A stretch of 64,000 nt of DNA. Source: Colocasia esculenta. Taxonomy: Eukaryota > Streptophyta > Magnoliopsida > Alismatales > Araceae. The stretch covers positions 70,936,119-71,000,118 of the forward strand of contig CM024759.1 of NCBI GenBank assembly GCA_014218235.1. Direction: 5' to 3'. The position numbers were made by a program, and so were the translations under genes. The notes under the pieces were generated by a model. That model searched no databases, had not been told where the DNA came from, and saw nothing but the letters and a program-made list of their open reading frames with translations. Shown piece after piece: positions 1-11,361 of the stretch; within the stretch, counting starts at the first letter, position 1, and the number at the start of each line of letters is the position of its first letter.

Positions 1-87
1 TTGTGTTCGCCTCCTCGCCGTCGTTGTTGGTGCCGAGTTCCCGACGCTTGATAGGCGGGATATGTGACGGCCCCTCAAAGAAGCGTC

Positions 88-1113
88 TGTAGACACCCGT
101 TTTCGGCCCATAAGTTGAGCACATTTCTTGTCCATATCATTGATGTCCCAAATTGGTCATCACTTTGGAGTCCTTCTCTGGCCCATCATGAGCCCATTCA
201 CCCTCAATGTCAAGCCCATTCTCAAGCCCATGGCCAAAACCACTTGAAACTATCAAAACTGTGCAATCGCCCAATCTTCAGAACATGCCTTCACTTTGAG
301 AGCTCATACCGTCCTTATTCTTATCCAAATTTGACATATCATACTATCATTTTGTAGCCTCTGAGTCTAGAATCCAACGCAACAAATGGCGCATCAATCT
401 GATACTGTGGAGAGAGTTATGGCCCTTTTCGTGGGAAACGCGCATGCCCCTAGTGACGCGGCTGCTGCATGGACGCAACATGAACGCGGCCCCACGATCT
501 GACGCGACAGCGCCATGCACGTAAACACGTTTTTACGTGATTTTCGGCCTCTCTCTCCATCCTAGAGCCTATCTAAAGTCCCTTTGGTGGGTTACAACCT
601 AAACCTCCTATCTTCATCCCTAGGGAGCCCCCAAGCCCATCCAAACTCTAGATAGACTCTTAAACCCCCCACAACTTGGACTCTCTCTCTAACTCGAGAT
701 TGGACTCTATCTCTCACTTGAACACATCCTAGGACTCTCTAAGGGATAGAGGAAGGCTACCAACACGAGGAGAGGTCCCTGGAGGCTCTGCTCACGAGGT
801 CCCATCGTCCCCAAGGCAGAGGAGGAGCTGTTCTTCCCGGTTTCCTTCTTTCTCTCTCCTCTTTCTCTCTCATATCGCCTCCAGGACCAGCAGTGCTTGC
901 ACGTGTTGTGGAGATCGAACCAGGCCAGATCTCTTTGAGGTTTCTTCATCAAAGTTACTCTCCACAGAGCCCTCTTCAAACCTCGAAGTGGAATCACGTC
1001 GATTGGTGGCTTGTGCAAAAAGTTACAGCAGATGATCTTCACTTTCTCTCTCATATCGAGATCTGCACATGCGAGATTATCGTCTCTTCCACAGCCCAAA
1101 CCAGGTCAGATCT
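88..1113 (+). repeat. 5' LTR of element A, left part only
   Basis: This stretch matches 11372-12397 closely, with a few substitutions and small indels. It begins TGTAGACACC. It stops at GATCT (1109-1113), where a chromovirus LTR begins. The remaining roughly 690 bp of this LTR, which should resemble 12398-13083, is not found further right, so it was lost together with the chromovirus 3' side. Confidence 0.88.
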
Positions 1114-3360
1114 TGTAACGTCGCGTGCTTTCGGATCCATGCGGATCATGTGCAATTGTGGTTGTGGCGGCCGTTGTGAGGCCAGTGTGAGTTGGGTGTG
1201 TGGAATGCATGGTGTGATTGTGTGGTTGGAGTAGGTGAAGAGCAGAGTGGGTTCTGAATTGAAACAGAACCTGCTGCTGTTTGTCTGAGTTGGCGGCCAA
1301 GGGTGGTCGTCGACTGTTGGGTCCAGGTTTATGGACGTTGACTTCTTGAACTTGGCGGCAGTAGTGGTGGACGTTTAGGCTGGCGGTGCAGGTAGGCGAC
1401 AAGGGGTTGACGCCAAACCTGTCAGTTCAGTAGGTTATATGGTCACCCGAGGGCTATTCTCTCAGCTCACTCCCATTCCTCTCGCCCCAGCTTGCTGCAC
1501 CCGAGCCTTTGAAGCTTCCAACAGGTACCGAGGAGTGGTTGGACGATCGTGGGACGCGCGGCGTCGCCGAATTGCGCCGAGGAAACGTCGCGGCGTGGTG
1601 CAATTCGCGTGGGAGCTCGCGGAGGGCTCGGCGTAAACCGGGGGAATGCGGGGGATTCTAACGCGTTCTGGGTAGGGGACAAACCCTGGTAGCTCCGTAG
1701 AAACATTAAAACACATCATAACTACTTGAACAGCATGATATCCATGTTTGGATAGAGTGCACCATATGGGATAATGGGTGGTTTGAGTAGTTTACTGTTC
1801 GAATTATGTTTAACGGGTTGTATTGGGTTCTGACATGCTAGAGGGTATGCATTTGCATTTTCCAGTAATTAGAACAGCTAGAAAAAACCCGCAGGACCGG
1901 ATTAGGTTTTTTGCAGGGTATAAGGCCGGGGAACTTGGCGTCAACATCGTTTGCCGCCAAGCTCTTCAGCCAGGAGGTTGACGGCCAGGGACCTTGCCGT
2001 CTATTCCTGTAAGCGGCAATCGATGTGGCGCCTACTCATATATGATCAGAAATGGCTATTTATGGTATTTATCGATAGTGCATGTGTGTTAACACATGAG
2101 GTGCACTAAGTGCACTTGGTTACGTGTTTAGCATACAAGGTATGTGTTAGTTGTTACTTCGGTGACTGCGTGTTGTTTACGCGAGTCAGTGGGTTCACGT
2201 GTAGTGGACCAGTGGTTACTTGTGGGTTATCTGAGGTTTTACGTGGTTTTGTGTGTGACGTGCACGGTTCTGTGTACGTGACGAGTAGTACGACGCCTAC
2301 CGTGGTTACCTCTCCAGTTGGGGCCCCAGGTTCTTTGTGAGCCAGGCTGTTAGCTCGGGGCTTTGTCCCGGTACGTGGTTGTACCGTCGAGGTCTGTGTC
2401 GTCTGACCTGGACACTCTCCTCTTGTGTTGAGTTGCACGTCCGGCTGAGGGAAAGACGACAGTGGGACAGTGACAGTTGTGGTTGTTTTTAGTCACTTGT
2501 AGCGCGCTCGTAGTTGGGGTACGGACACCAGTAGTCGACACTGGTCCCAGCTAGTCCTTTCCAGTGCCTCACTCTAGCGAGCCCAGGCCAGGGTCTCTGG
2601 AGGTGCCAGGCATGGGCGTGGACCGTGTGGTCTGCAGGTTGTGGTGGTTTAGTTGGTCTCCACAGTTGCTTGTCTTTTTACGTGAGCGGCAGCTGGACCT
2701 TCGTCTGTGGCTGCGAGACTGAGAGGTAGACCTGTGTTAGTTTGTCCGAGTCAGTTTCTGGTTGTCGCGAACCAGTTTAGTGACTCGTGTTGGCTGTCTC
2801 TACTCTAGCTTGTACACCTGTTGGGTTGCCGTTAGTTACTACAGTTGTTTGGTAATCGGCAAACGGTGAGTACCTTTACAGCTTACTTACCTGCTTAGAT
2901 GTTTTATATATTGTGGTACTGTTTACTGTTTCGTACCTGTGGTTTGTGGTTTGTTCGGCTTTGGGGGAGTTCCCTACTGAGCCAGTGACTAGAGAGCTCA
3001 CCCCTACCCCCACAGGTGAGGGCGAGGAGGACGTTTCCCGTCCGACGTCCAGTTCAGGGCCGCGTCGCAGCGGTGCAGGGTCAGTACCTCCAAGCAGAGT
3101 AGTTTCAGCAGTATAGTTGTAGTAGTTTACTTTCTTTTGTTGTACCTCGGGGTATGCCCCAGACTCTTGTACACCTTTATAGTTTTAATGGATTTGGCTA
3201 TGTAAATTGCAAAAAATTATATATGAAATGTGGTGTGTTTCTTTATGTTACACGGACTGTGGTTTGGTTTCCCTTGCGAGGCTTCGGCCCGTTCGCGGGA
3301 GGCGGACTCGGATCAAGTGCGTTATTGGTTTAACGGGCTTGGCCGAGGCGTTCCGTCACA
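1114..3360 (+). repeat. 5' LTR of the chromovirus fragment
   Basis: It starts TGTAACGTCGCG and ends CCGTCACA. Both ends and the interior match the reverse complement of 22675-24955. The length is about 2.25 kb. Readable stretches across it, such as 1439-1636, 2110-2340 and 2913-3116, have no family resemblance and are chance frames. Confidence 0.85.
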
Positions 3361-3375
3361 GTTGGTATCAGAGCA
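3361..3375 (+). other. Primer-binding site, initiator-Met tRNA type
   Basis: One base after the LTR end lies TTGGTATCAGAGC. TGGTATCAGAGC is the complement of the initiator methionine tRNA 3' end, used by many plant Ty3/gypsy and Copia elements to prime minus-strand DNA synthesis. Confidence 0.9.
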
Positions 3376-3512
3376 AGGTCCGTGTTAATATAAGGGAACT
3401 AGAGAGATACATAGCTTATTTTGGTCATCATACACTGCTGGTAGGGACCCTGGTTTTTGATAATTGTGATTTTGATTTTTGTTTGGTTTTTGTGTATGTA
3501 TAAATCTCTGGA

Positions 3513-3850
3513 ATGGCAGATAGAAGAGATTGGGGTGGTGGAGGAGATGATCCGGAGGAAAGTACCAAAGGATGATAGAGAGAATTGGGAGAGCCTCACA
3601 GATATTCGAGCAAGAATGGACCAGCAGGCCGGGTACCACCAGTTGTAGTGCCAACTGGGGAAGGAGAGGCAGTACATGTTGCTCCAGTTCCGCCGAGGGT
3701 GGAGGTACCTTTTGTAGCACCTGTGCTACCACCAACACCAGTGCAGTTAGTTGAAAACCCGTGATGCAAGTTGAAAGATTTCTGAGATTGCAGCCGCCTA
3801 CTTACAGGAGGGCCGAATCCAGATACTGCCGAGCATTGGGTTCAGCAGCA
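3513..3850 (+). pseudogene. Gag N-terminal remnant of the chromovirus
   Basis: An ATG at 3513 opens MADRRDWGGGGDDPEES, a Gly/Asp-rich start. The frame then meets stop codons and shifts. Further on, one frame reads LRLQPPTY and a neighbouring frame GGPNPDTAEHWVQQ. These are the hallmark of the start of the plant Ty3/gypsy Gag capsid domain (a LxLxPPxF...GGxDPxxAxxW pattern). The sequence breaks off about ten codons later. At least one frameshift and several stops make it inactive. Confidence 0.65.
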
Positions 3851-4984
3851 GATAAAGTGGTATTGGCTTGCTTGCTTGCCATGTTTTCCCCTTTACTTCC
3901 TCTTGTGGTGCCCTGTTAGTTTGTTGTTCCCTGTTTTATCCGTTTTGGCGCTCGGTTTGTGTCGCGGTGCATCGCGGTGACGCGATAGTATCGCGTCGCT
4001 TGTAACGACCGCGATAACAGGTGTGCGTTTCCTCTTTGCTTATTTGACATCTCCTGTTCCTGTGAGTTCATTCATGTCTGAATCATGTTTCTCTGACATG
4101 CTTGCCCGTGTTTCTGTCTCTTAGAATCCTGTTAGGGTTCGGATTTTCCGTTTTATTTCCATTGTAAATTTTTGGCTCTAGTCGCGGTAGTGTGCGGGGA
4201 CGCTACAGGGTCGCGTCAGCTCTAGGCGTCGCGTTACCAGGTATGCTTTGTATGTTAATGTCTTGATCCATGTGTCGGTTTCTGGGTGCTTCATGACCTC
4301 TGCTAGATTGATCTTGTGATTTCATGCTCACATCATATGCTAGGTTAGTATGTATGCTTTGTATTTGTGACTGATTGTTGTTTCGGGGCTCTGTTTATAT
4401 CGCGGCAGACCGCTCTGTCGCGATAGGGTCGCGGTGTATCCGGCTGCCACGACTCTACCCGAGACCCTTTTGGTCACCCTGCTTGGTCATTGTTCACCCT
4501 TGCATACATTTTGGGCACTTAGGCCCCTTGCATACGCTATTCATCCCAGTTATTCAGGTTCCCCCTTGGTTGAGTGAGCCCTCTCACCTACGAGCACTCG
4601 TAGGCTGACTCGGGCCCACCTTCCGAGGACCTCCGTAAGTCCTCGTGACCGTACGCACGTTGCGGTTCACCGGGCCGGTTGTACCCGTTGCACCCTTAGT
4701 TCGAGCCATCTCCCCGTGTGAATTGTGTGTTCCCCCTTAGTCACCCCGGAGTACTTGAGTACACACCCATTAGGGTTCCTCTTTAGCCGAGTGCAATTCA
4801 ATTAAATCAATCCATTAAAAGGCTAAGTGATAACCCTAAAATCCTAACGCTTATCATATCAACTTGGGTGTTTGCTTGAAAACTCATTTCTCGTCCCCTT
4901 CTTGTGTAATTGTATTTGTTGTTGTATCCTTATTTTGTATTTTAGTGTATTCTTTTTAATTCCTCCCCATTTTATCATCCTCTC
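3851..4984 (+). other. Leader of element A after a deletion junction
   Basis: No coding sequence is recognised. This segment links the broken chromovirus to the Gag of element A. It contains three similar CG-rich blocks near 3955-4020, 4190-4245 and 4395-4450, each with TCGCGGT and GGTCGCG-like words, separated by about 200 bases of T-rich sequence. The last 200 bases before the Gag ATG are A/T-rich. No primer-binding site was found, so the true boundary between LTR and leader is missing or unrecognised. Confidence 0.5.
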
Positions 4985-6796
4985 ATGGCTCCTTTCCACT
5001 TCACCTATCCTCCAACCTCTCCTCCTCATGTAGACCTCTTGTCTCATGAGTCTATTCCAAGTTCGGCCCAGTCCAGGGCCCATCGGGCCAATGAGAGTGC
5101 CCATTCCCAACCTAATCCGTCACCATCTCTTCTATTGAGGCCGCTGAATTGGAGCGCCTCCTGCTTGAAATGGGCCTTGACCAGGCCCGCGAATTGTTGT
5201 CCACCTTTGCTTTACGGTCTTCTTCCAAGATGGGCCCAACAGGCCCACGTCATCCTGCTCATTTTAGATCATCTCCACATTGTCACTCCTGGATCGGGAC
5301 ATCCTTTTGCTCAGCCCACATCATTGCAGCCGGCCCATTATGCTCAATCTGACCCGGACCTTGACTCTCGACTCCGCTCTCATTCCCAAACTGGCCCTCG
5401 CTATCCACTATCCACTTCGGCTCAGGACTTCCAATCCGAGTTCGAATCCATGAAGCGAGAGCTCAGTGACCTGCGGAGGCAGTTAAAGCCAAAACCTTCC
5501 TTCAATGATACTCTTCCTGATTTCTGTGTCTCCGGATCCCTCCACCTTCTCAGCTCCCTGTTTATCGCAAATTCAATGGGCTGGAGACCCTTACATCCAT
5601 CTGAAGGATTTTCTCTATGAGTCGGTGTCCTATCAACATGATCGCCGCTTACTGGCTTATCTTTTTAGGCGGTCATTAGACGGGCCCGCTCTGGAGTGGT
5701 TTATTCCCTGCCTCTCGATGAAGTTGAGAATTTTGAAGTTGTCAAGGCCAGATTCGTACAGCAATATCAAGACCGAGCCGGGCCCGAGTATTCAATGGCC
5801 GATCTGGTGGCTGAGAAGATGAAACCCGATGAAGATTTTGCAACCTATGTCGACCGGTGGCGTCAATGTCCACACATGTCCAGATGCACATCCCAGAAGA
5901 GGAGAAAATCAAGCTTATCATTGCTAATGCAACGCCCATGTACCGCCACATCCTGGCTATGAACAATATCACATCCATGCAACAATTATACAGCCGTGCT
6001 CGCTTTGTTAAAACCCAACTCTTTGACTCCCCCATGCCATCCATGTTTGAGGCCCAACAACCGAATTCTTCATTTCAAGGGCCCACTTATGAGGGAGTCC
6101 AAACCCCTACCCAAGTTGATACCATCCACCACCCCACGCCTACCCACTCCACTAACCACCATGCACCTCCACCTTCATATAGCCAACTCGCCCCGCTTCC
6201 ACAAGAACAACCACCTCGCCTGTGCCACCGCACCACACCATCCAATACTCATCCATCCCGACATCCACTTGGCCCAAAGCAGCCCATTATCATCCGTTGC
6301 GGAATCCCTCTCTGATGTCTTCACAGCCCTGATGTCCATCAATGCATTGCAACTCCCTCCAGAAAAGCCAAGCTGGGACATGACAGTGGACCGATCAGAA
6401 TATTGCCCGTATCATCGTCATCCGGGGCATACAGTCGCAAACTGCTGCGAATTCCGGGATGTGATCTATAGTCTAGAGCACAAGATAGATTGGGCTGAAA
6501 TGCATAGACTCATCCTGCATTGTCAAGATAAGAGCAAAGTACAAGGCCAGGGGCAGCAATCCTCTCCACCACAGGCAGCAGAACAGGCGCCCAAGCAACC
6601 AGCAGCGCAACGAAGACAGCCAACACAAGCATCAAGGCAGTCGTCATCTCCACCAGTTCAAGGTCGACGACACCTCTTCACTTATCCTCCAAGTGCACCA
6701 CCCGCTCCGTCACAACCTCAACAACCCCCTCCACCAACCTTGCTCAGGCTATCACCACCACACCTACAACATCGCACCCTGATGACAAGCTGTTAG
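4985..6796 (+). pseudogene. Gag of element A (retrotrans_gag plus CHHC zinc knuckle), frameshifted
   Basis: Structural capsid/nucleocapsid protein of a Ty3/gypsy element. Reading from ATG 4985 through several frames gives a Pro/Ser-rich start and a Leu-rich segment (ERLLLEMGLDQARELL near 5150). A probable coiled coil follows near 5440 (FESMKRELSDLRRQLK), then the capsid core from about 5575 to 6045 (GDPYIHLKDFLYESV, LEWF, FVQQYQDRAGPEYSMADL, EDFATYVDRWR, TSMQQLYSRARFV). A knuckle at about 6405-6445 reads CPYHRHPGHTVANC, a C-x2-H-x4-H-x4-C form typical of Tat-group Gag. A Pro/Gln-rich tail follows. At least four frameshifts separate these blocks. The domain order is normal, so this is decay of one gene rather than unrelated fragments. 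Confidence 0.8.
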
Positions 6797-8490
6797 CTCG
6801 ACCCATTGTGTCGGTGCGCTGTCAGTCATCTCCACCAATCCGCAAACCACTAATCCCTCCACTCCTGCAAACCCTCCATCTTACCCCTCGCCATCATCTC
6901 CACCCCACTGCCATTGCACCTGAGCAAGCCATTACCACCACACCAAGGCTCGAGCAAGCTCCACTCACCTCTGAGTCCGAGCAAGAGTTTCCTACTCCCA
7001 AGAATAAGGCTGCTTCAGCCTCTGAGTTGGAGGAAGAGCTCTCTCAACACGAACTTGTCCTTGCCACCATCCCATCACCTCACACTAAGCCCTCCGCATC
7101 TGACGAACCCACCATAGCCACCATACATCCCATTACCACATCCCAATGGAGCGGGTGTGCATCACCAGCAGCATGCCTTGAAATTACTTCCCCTATGCAA
7201 GATGGACTGAGAGAAGGTAGCCCAGTTCCGGTCATGTGTTTCGACCCTTACAACTACATCAGTCGCATGCCGGTCTATGTCCTTATCTCGGGCACATTCA
7301 GGAAGGATGAGCTTTCATCTCCTCAGAAGAGCACTGTCAAAAAGAGTTCCAAGGCCCTAGTGCCAGCCAAATCCAAAGCGGGACGGTAGCCATTACGTTG
7401 CTTATTGGAAATGCTACCATTAATGCCATCATCACTCATCGCTTCAGTTATATTGCATATGGCTGGTCAAGAGAAGGGGTTCTCTACAAATGTCGTGCTA
7501 TCTCATGCATCTGCTAAGGCCATCATGAATCAGCTGTCACTCAAGGGGCAAGAAGTCACGCTGCCCGAAGCATCCAAAGCCCTCCTTGCCATGTTTCAAC
7601 CTGACCAGGGGCACATTGCTATGTCACCAAGAACACTCAAGGTTTTGCCAAGAGTCCTTTGCAATTTGCCTCAGCCTGTCAGTCAGTTGGCCGTGCTAGT
7701 GCCACCCATCACACTCCCAGAAGCATCCCCTCTTCAACTGTCAAGGGAGTTGGTCTTCATGCCAGATTGTCAGGCCAAGATGCCAAGCCTCAAGTTGCTG
7801 GTACCACGCATCAAATTCCCATGGATTTGCACTGTCCACTTGTCAAGGGAAACCCTCTCAGCGAAGATGTCAATTTATGGCGTTCCCCCATGGGTGTCAA
7901 TAAAGGTTGAATATGCAAGTAATAGCCAAGGGGCAAGTACACACACGGCAGTCATGACAACCATAATTGATGAGAGAGCCGTGTGGCTGCAGAGGAGAGC
8001 GAGGCCATCTGCTGCCTGGTCCCGCTATTTAAGAAGACATGTCAAGGTGAAACCGTCATATCTATCTGTAAGAGCAAAGAAGTTGTGGTGTCACAAGGAG
8101 AAATCTGCCAAGAAGCAAAGGAGGCTGAGATCAAGATTGAAATTCTTCAAGAAAAATGTCGATCTCCCTATCCTGTCATCCTCTGACCTTGATCTTTCAA
8201 TGCTACTCATTTTGGTCAATCTGGTTCCCAGAGGAGGCGCCCGATCTCCCAATTCTGGACTGGTGCCGCATTATTCCCCTCCTACTCCTTTAGGGTCTTT
8301 GGACCCTCACTATCTCCTCCTCCTGAGCCACCCGATCACCCTCGGGGTTCTCAGGGTTTCTTTCCATATCCACCTGGGTCACCTGACTTTCTTCCTAGTG
8401 CTCAGGATTCCCCTTTTCCTCTTCCACCAGAGCCTCCTAATTATAGGTCAGGCCCACATCCTCAGGGACATCCAATCTTGGTCCTGATTC
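6797..8490 (+). pseudogene. Post-Gag coding remnant of element A, function unknown
   Basis: Two long open stretches, 6808-7389 and 7405-8487, continue after Gag. The first is Pro/Thr/Ser/Glu-rich with no domain I recognise. The second is Leu/Pro-rich with basic runs, and the frame changes quality along it. In the usual element plan an aspartic protease would follow Gag, but I see no D-S/T-G active-site motif in either frame, nor reverse transcriptase or integrase motifs. It may be a highly diverged Gag-Pro tail or an extra reading frame of the family. Confidence 0.4.
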
Positions 8491-9767
8491 CCTTCCTTCC
8501 ACTTCCCTTCTGATCCACCAGATCCTCCACCCTCCATTCTACAGTTCCTTCCTCCAACCCTCCTGCTCACAGGCCTGACCCGATTCCTCCCTCACTCCCT
8601 ATTCGGGGTCCCGACCCTTTCTCTCACTGTTCCAGAGGTTTCAGTCCTCACTAACATTTTTTCCCCCTTTGTAAATCCTTCTTGTTTGAGGGTTCTTATC
8701 CCTCATCTTCATGTAGCGTCATGTCTCCCTCTTGTTTGTGTTGAGTTGGCTCCAATTCTTGCTGACCCCTACTTTTCACAGTTTCCTGCAAATGAGCTAA
8801 TTAAAATCAACCAAAATCAAAGTTCAAAGACTAATGCAGGTCGTTCTTTCAATAAAGGGGTCGCATTGCGCACCAAATAACCATGCAAATATTTCTTTAA
8901 ACACCAAACATCAAAGAGAGTCGTCTCAGTTCACAGCAAGAGTGGTCGAGTCGGTCTTAGGTTTACTTTGCTTCTACAGCACTCAAGGTAGAGATTACTC
9001 CGCGCTAGGGGTTCGACAGTCCTTCCCCTGTCATTGAAGGTCACTTTAAGCAAGGATCATCACACACTCACACGGCAACCTTGGTCGGTTACTCTAGCAA
9101 ACACCGTTGCTACTTAGGCCATACCTAGGAGGTGCAAAAGCTATTCTCTTCTTTACTCGGTCGAAGTGTAAGGGCAGAAAAGGGCTCTTTGGGCAAGGCG
9201 ACCAACCTAAGCACATCTCGATGAGAGGAAATTTCAAATAGGGACGGTCAATCAAGCCTGCAAAAGAAAAAAAAGAGAAATAAAAAGAGAAGAAGGACAA
9301 ATAAAAAAAAATTGAGGATAGGGGCATGGCAAAGAGTGGCAGTACAGTTCCCCGCGGGACGCCCTTGAGCCCGGTCGTACGCATGCCCCAAACAAGAAAC
9401 ATGCACAATAAAGTGACCAAAAGTCCCTCCTCAACAGATTGAATCTCTAAGGGTGTGCTGTGGAAGGAAGCTAAACTTGATTTGTCCTTTAAAACCTGCA
9501 CTAGACTTATCCCCAAACTTTCTTCTCTTTCTCTCTATAAGGCTGGGTCGTCTCCCAGGTATGGCCTTTGTAGTGGCACCGTGAGCCAGGGGCAACCATC
9601 TACAGGACGCCGTCTTAATGCACATTTGACCTTTTGGTGGTCTTTAATGAAAGGGGATCCTTTGCCAGTAGTTTGATCTTACTTTAGTGCTGTAGTAGCA
9701 AGGGTGAGTACCTTCCGTCTCATGTGTCTTTTTAGGAAGGCTAACGTCGGCTTTAGGCGTTATTCAA
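8491..9767 (+). other. Non-coding interior of element A
   Basis: No gene is recognised. The first 200 bases are C/T-rich with repeated CTCC and TCC words. The rest has no long frame with family resemblance on either strand. The minus-strand frame at 9094-9516 contains a Phe/Ser-rich run made by an A/G-rich tract on the plus strand and is probably chance. Confidence 0.5.
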
Positions 9768-10035
9768 AATAAAAAAAAATCAAATATTGCCAAAAATCCA
9801 AAAAAATCAAATATTGCCAAAATCAAAAAAAAATCAAATATTGCCAAAAATCTAAAAAAAATCAAATATTTCCAAAATCCAAAAAATCAAATATTTCCAA
9901 AAATCCAAAAAAATCAAATATTGCAAAAAATTAAAAAAATCAAATATTGCCAAAAATCTAAAAAAAATAGATATTCAAAAAATCCAAAAAAATCAAATAA
10001 TTTCAAAAAAATCAAATATTTTCAAACTAAAAATA
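9768..10035 (+). repeat. A-rich minisatellite with the word ATCAAATATTGCC
   Basis: About ten imperfect tandem copies of a 22-28 bp unit built from AAAAAATCAAATATT plus GCCAAAAATCC or TTCCAAAATCC. Unit length varies mainly in the A runs. It lies inside element A, between the Gag-like part and the conserved 3' interior, and is absent from the equivalent part of element B seen here. Confidence 0.85.
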
Positions 10036-10675
10036 AAAAATGAGCAGATCTAATCATACATGCTAAGTGTGCAGGTACATTGGCTCCAAGCATTGATCGC
10101 TCAGATCTCACATTTCTTCATTACTTTTGTCTGAGTCTTGCTCACATCATCTTTACGATCTGTCTCTCCTCCTCAGTTCCACCCATGATTTGAATTTCAA
10201 ACACATTATCCCACCAAGTCCTTCCAAAGTCCCATACATATTCTCCCTCAATGGCTCCATGAGAGGACTCTCTATGTGTGAACCTGGCTGTTCTTCAGTG
10301 CTTTGTTTCAATCATGGATGACTGAGTTGTTTATGCTTGTTGTTGTTAGCTTGTTTAGTACTTTGTTTATTCTTCATTTACACAAAACACAACCAAAATA
10401 AAAAAAAATCAGAAAAGCAAACCAAAAAATGGCGAGTTCTGCGCTCCACAGGTAAGTTCAGGTAAGTATCCCTATCCCTTCTCCCTTGCATTACTATATG
10501 GTACTTATGCTACTATATTATCTCAAGGACCGGCTGGTTTTCAATGTGTTTTGGGATCTGAGTTCCCCTTCAACAAAAACAGTGATGATCTAGGTGCACA
10601 TTGCTAATCGCTGGATAGGCCGTTGAGTTAAATAAGTTTGGGAACGATGGATTCAGGCCTACACTGCGGTTGCAG

Positions 10676-10779
10676 GTAGTTTCTTGACCCATTCTTATTC
10701 ATCTTAGCAATATTATCCTTGAGTATTTTCTATTTTCTCCTTTCTTTGCATATTGATTTGATGATTTCTTTTATTTTAG
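10676..10779 (+). other. Probable intron in the 3' interior of element A
   Basis: A donor (CAG then GTAGTT at 10676), a T-rich tract and an acceptor (TTATTTTAG ending 10779) bracket 104 bases. The equivalent position in element B (14892-14972) keeps the block AATATTATCCTTGA, the T-rich tract, the acceptor TTTTCTTTTAG and the following exon word GCATGCAT. Shared splice-site context in two diverged elements supports a real intron. Two strong donors in tandem at 10451-10468 are an alternative upstream start. Confidence 0.5.
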
Positions 10780-11106
10780 CCCAGCATGCATCATGTAGGA
10801 CTTTGAGCTTCATGCCTCATGATTTGTCAAAGGTTACTTCCCTGGTGATGGTCAATCATGCTTAAGTTTCTTGAACAAGAAATCATATTCCACTCACAAT
10901 TAAAGGTCTTCTTTGAACTAGTCACTTGGTCTAGTTGGCCAGTATGACTCCTGTCTGAAATTTACTCCCTCCATTCATCTAAATCAACTTAAATATCCCC
11001 CTGATCCGTCTTGGTTGCGAACCGCTCCCAGGCCTTGAGTCATCGTGACCTACCTGGCACGCACATGTCCTCCCAAGATGAAACCTGCAGGCCAATCGGC
11101 TAGGGT

Positions 11107-11124
11107 ACCTCTTAATCAAGAGGT
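11107..11124 (+). other. Short hairpin in the 3' interior of element A
   Basis: ACCTCTT, loop AATC, AAGAGGT form a perfect 7 bp stem, followed by TTGATCAT. Element B has a hairpin of different sequence at the same relative place (15241-15261), also followed by TGATCAT. Confidence 0.6.
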
Positions 11125-11255
11125 TGATCATCCTTCTTTTGCTTTCCTTTTTGTCGTTCCAGACAGGAGCCGTCCGTGCTCGCTCTTCCTTGAGGTTAGT
11201 TTAGAGTCTTCTAGAGAATTTCTATCACTTATTGGTTGTGACGGGTGTCTCTTTA

Positions 11256-11361
11256 CCTTGATGCCCACTTTTCAGTCCACTCTTCTTCATCCTCGCTCCA
11301 TTCCATTTCATTACACTTCGCTCTCTTTCCGCTTCGCTCCCTTGCAAAGTGGGCATCAAGG
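11256..11361 (+). other. Long stem-loop reaching into the polypurine tract of element A
   Basis: CCTTGATGCCCACTTT (11256-11271) and AAAGTGGGCATCAAGG (11346-11361) are perfect 16-base reverse complements around a 74-base pyrimidine-rich loop. The right arm runs into the purine tract before the 3' LTR. Element B has a stem at the same place (15407-15516) with a different sequence but preserved pairing, so the structure rather than the sequence appears to be kept. Confidence 0.8.

Larger units (their letters stand above)
1114..3850 (+). mobile_element. Truncated chromovirus-like Ty3/gypsy retrotransposon (5' LTR, primer site, start of gag)
   Basis: An LTR (1114-3360), a primer-binding site (from 3362) and the first roughly 110 codons of a decayed Gag follow one another in normal order. 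There is no second LTR, so about 3850 is a deletion junction. The same LTR family occurs as a complete solo LTR on the minus strand at 22675-24955, which fixes the LTR ends. The insertion is inside the 5' LTR of element A. The long LTR and initiator-Met primer site fit the Tekay/Del chromoviruses, but without an integrase chromodomain the lineage is an inference. Confidence 0.8.

Noticed and set aside
1..87. Separate gene at the left edge
   Set aside because: The GCGTC duplication shows that these bases are the left flank of element A, hence element B interior. 87 bases are too few to identify coding sequence.
1106..1402. His/Thr-rich minus-strand frame, with a similar frame at 24649-25005
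   Set aside because: It recurs because both are the same LTR family. The frames differ in length and have stops in the counterpart, so there is no sign of coding constraint.
4820..4845. AACCCTAAAA near 4825 and AAACCCTAAT near 24135 as telomere-like repeats
   Set aside because: Single telo-box-like words only, no tandem TTTAGGG array.
6797..11255. Possible protease/reverse transcriptase/integrase of element A
   Set aside because: I looked for D-S/T-G, the Y-x-D-D region and the H-H-C-C/D-D-E pattern in the open stretches and saw none.
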